Below, one piece after another: positions 5,421 through 5,435 of a DNA stretch of 5,435 bases (position 1 is its first letter; each line of letters starts with the position of its first letter). Position numbers and translations under genes: made by a program. The notes under the pieces are model-generated. The model ran no database searches. It was not told the origin of the DNA and saw nothing but the letters and a program-made list of their open reading frames with translations. This stretch comes from Candidatus Zixiibacteriota bacterium (GTDB taxonomy: Bacteria; Zixibacteria; MSB-5A5; WJJR01), in contig WJJR01000048.1 in the NCBI GenBank assembly GCA_014729565.1, forward strand, positions 1-5,435, given 5' to 3'.

Positions 5421-5424
5421 GGAG
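5421..5424 (+). promoter_or_regulatory. Possible ribosome binding site of a gene starting just past the window
   Basis: GGAG, in the context TTTGGAGTGG, lies 11 bases before the end of the window and 18 bases after the mosaic-protein stop. No terminator is visible in the remaining 33 bases. A start codon at or just after the window's end would make a co-transcribed gene. Confidence 0.4.
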
Positions 5425-5435
5425 TGGAAACACAG

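Overview
The window looks like chromosomal DNA of a Gram-negative bacterium with moderately high GC, probably from the FCB (Fibrobacteres-Chlorobi-Bacteroidetes) side of the tree. Candidate phyla such as Zixibacteria are a good guess. This rests on protein style: a type IX-secretion-like C-terminal tail, a paired dockerin-like module with the 'DLNALIDALFFNG' pattern, MopE-like Asp/Cys repeats and a ccmAB-type ABC transporter. It was read by eye and no database was searched. All recognisable genes are on the + strand.

Layout: (1) 1-1629 is the 3' part of a gene for a large secreted, Cys-containing, multi-module beta-rich protein ending in a FlgD-Ig/T9SS type A sorting tail. It is closed by a textbook intrinsic terminator (1669-1706). 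(2) 1781-3065 holds an overlapping pair: a CcmA-like ABC ATPase and a CcmB-like six-helix membrane protein. The ccmB start is fixed by a strong Shine-Dalgarno inside the end of ccmA (GGAGGAGG, then GTG at 2382). No ccmC or other cytochrome c maturation gene follows. (3) 3066-3980 has no intact gene. It holds a cluster of palindromes with a duplicated GAAGGGGCGA core (about 3067-3299), a stretch with a possible promoter (3451-3498), and a broken gene start (3659-3885). That relic keeps a good ribosome binding site and the 'GVFTENLGQW' N-terminal motif of a family of large exported proteins, but it is frameshifted and cut short. (4) 3981-5402 is an intact secreted mosaic protein: signal peptide, three nearly identical 59-residue FG-GAP repeats, three MopE-like Cys/Asp-rich repeats and a two-repeat dockerin-like C-terminus. 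A Shine-Dalgarno-like GGAG just before the window's end suggests another gene starts immediately after it.

The two surface-protein genes flank an unrelated inner-membrane transporter operon, and the relic belongs with the surface-protein theme. The most interesting points are the calcium-motif-rich mosaic protein with its recently duplicated FG-GAP units, the possible cohesin-like (first gene) versus dockerin-like (last gene) pairing, the exported-protein pseudogene, the palindromic repeat cluster, and the ccmA homologue that lacks the usual Q-loop glutamine and switch histidine. I did not find a clearly new defence or mobile system.
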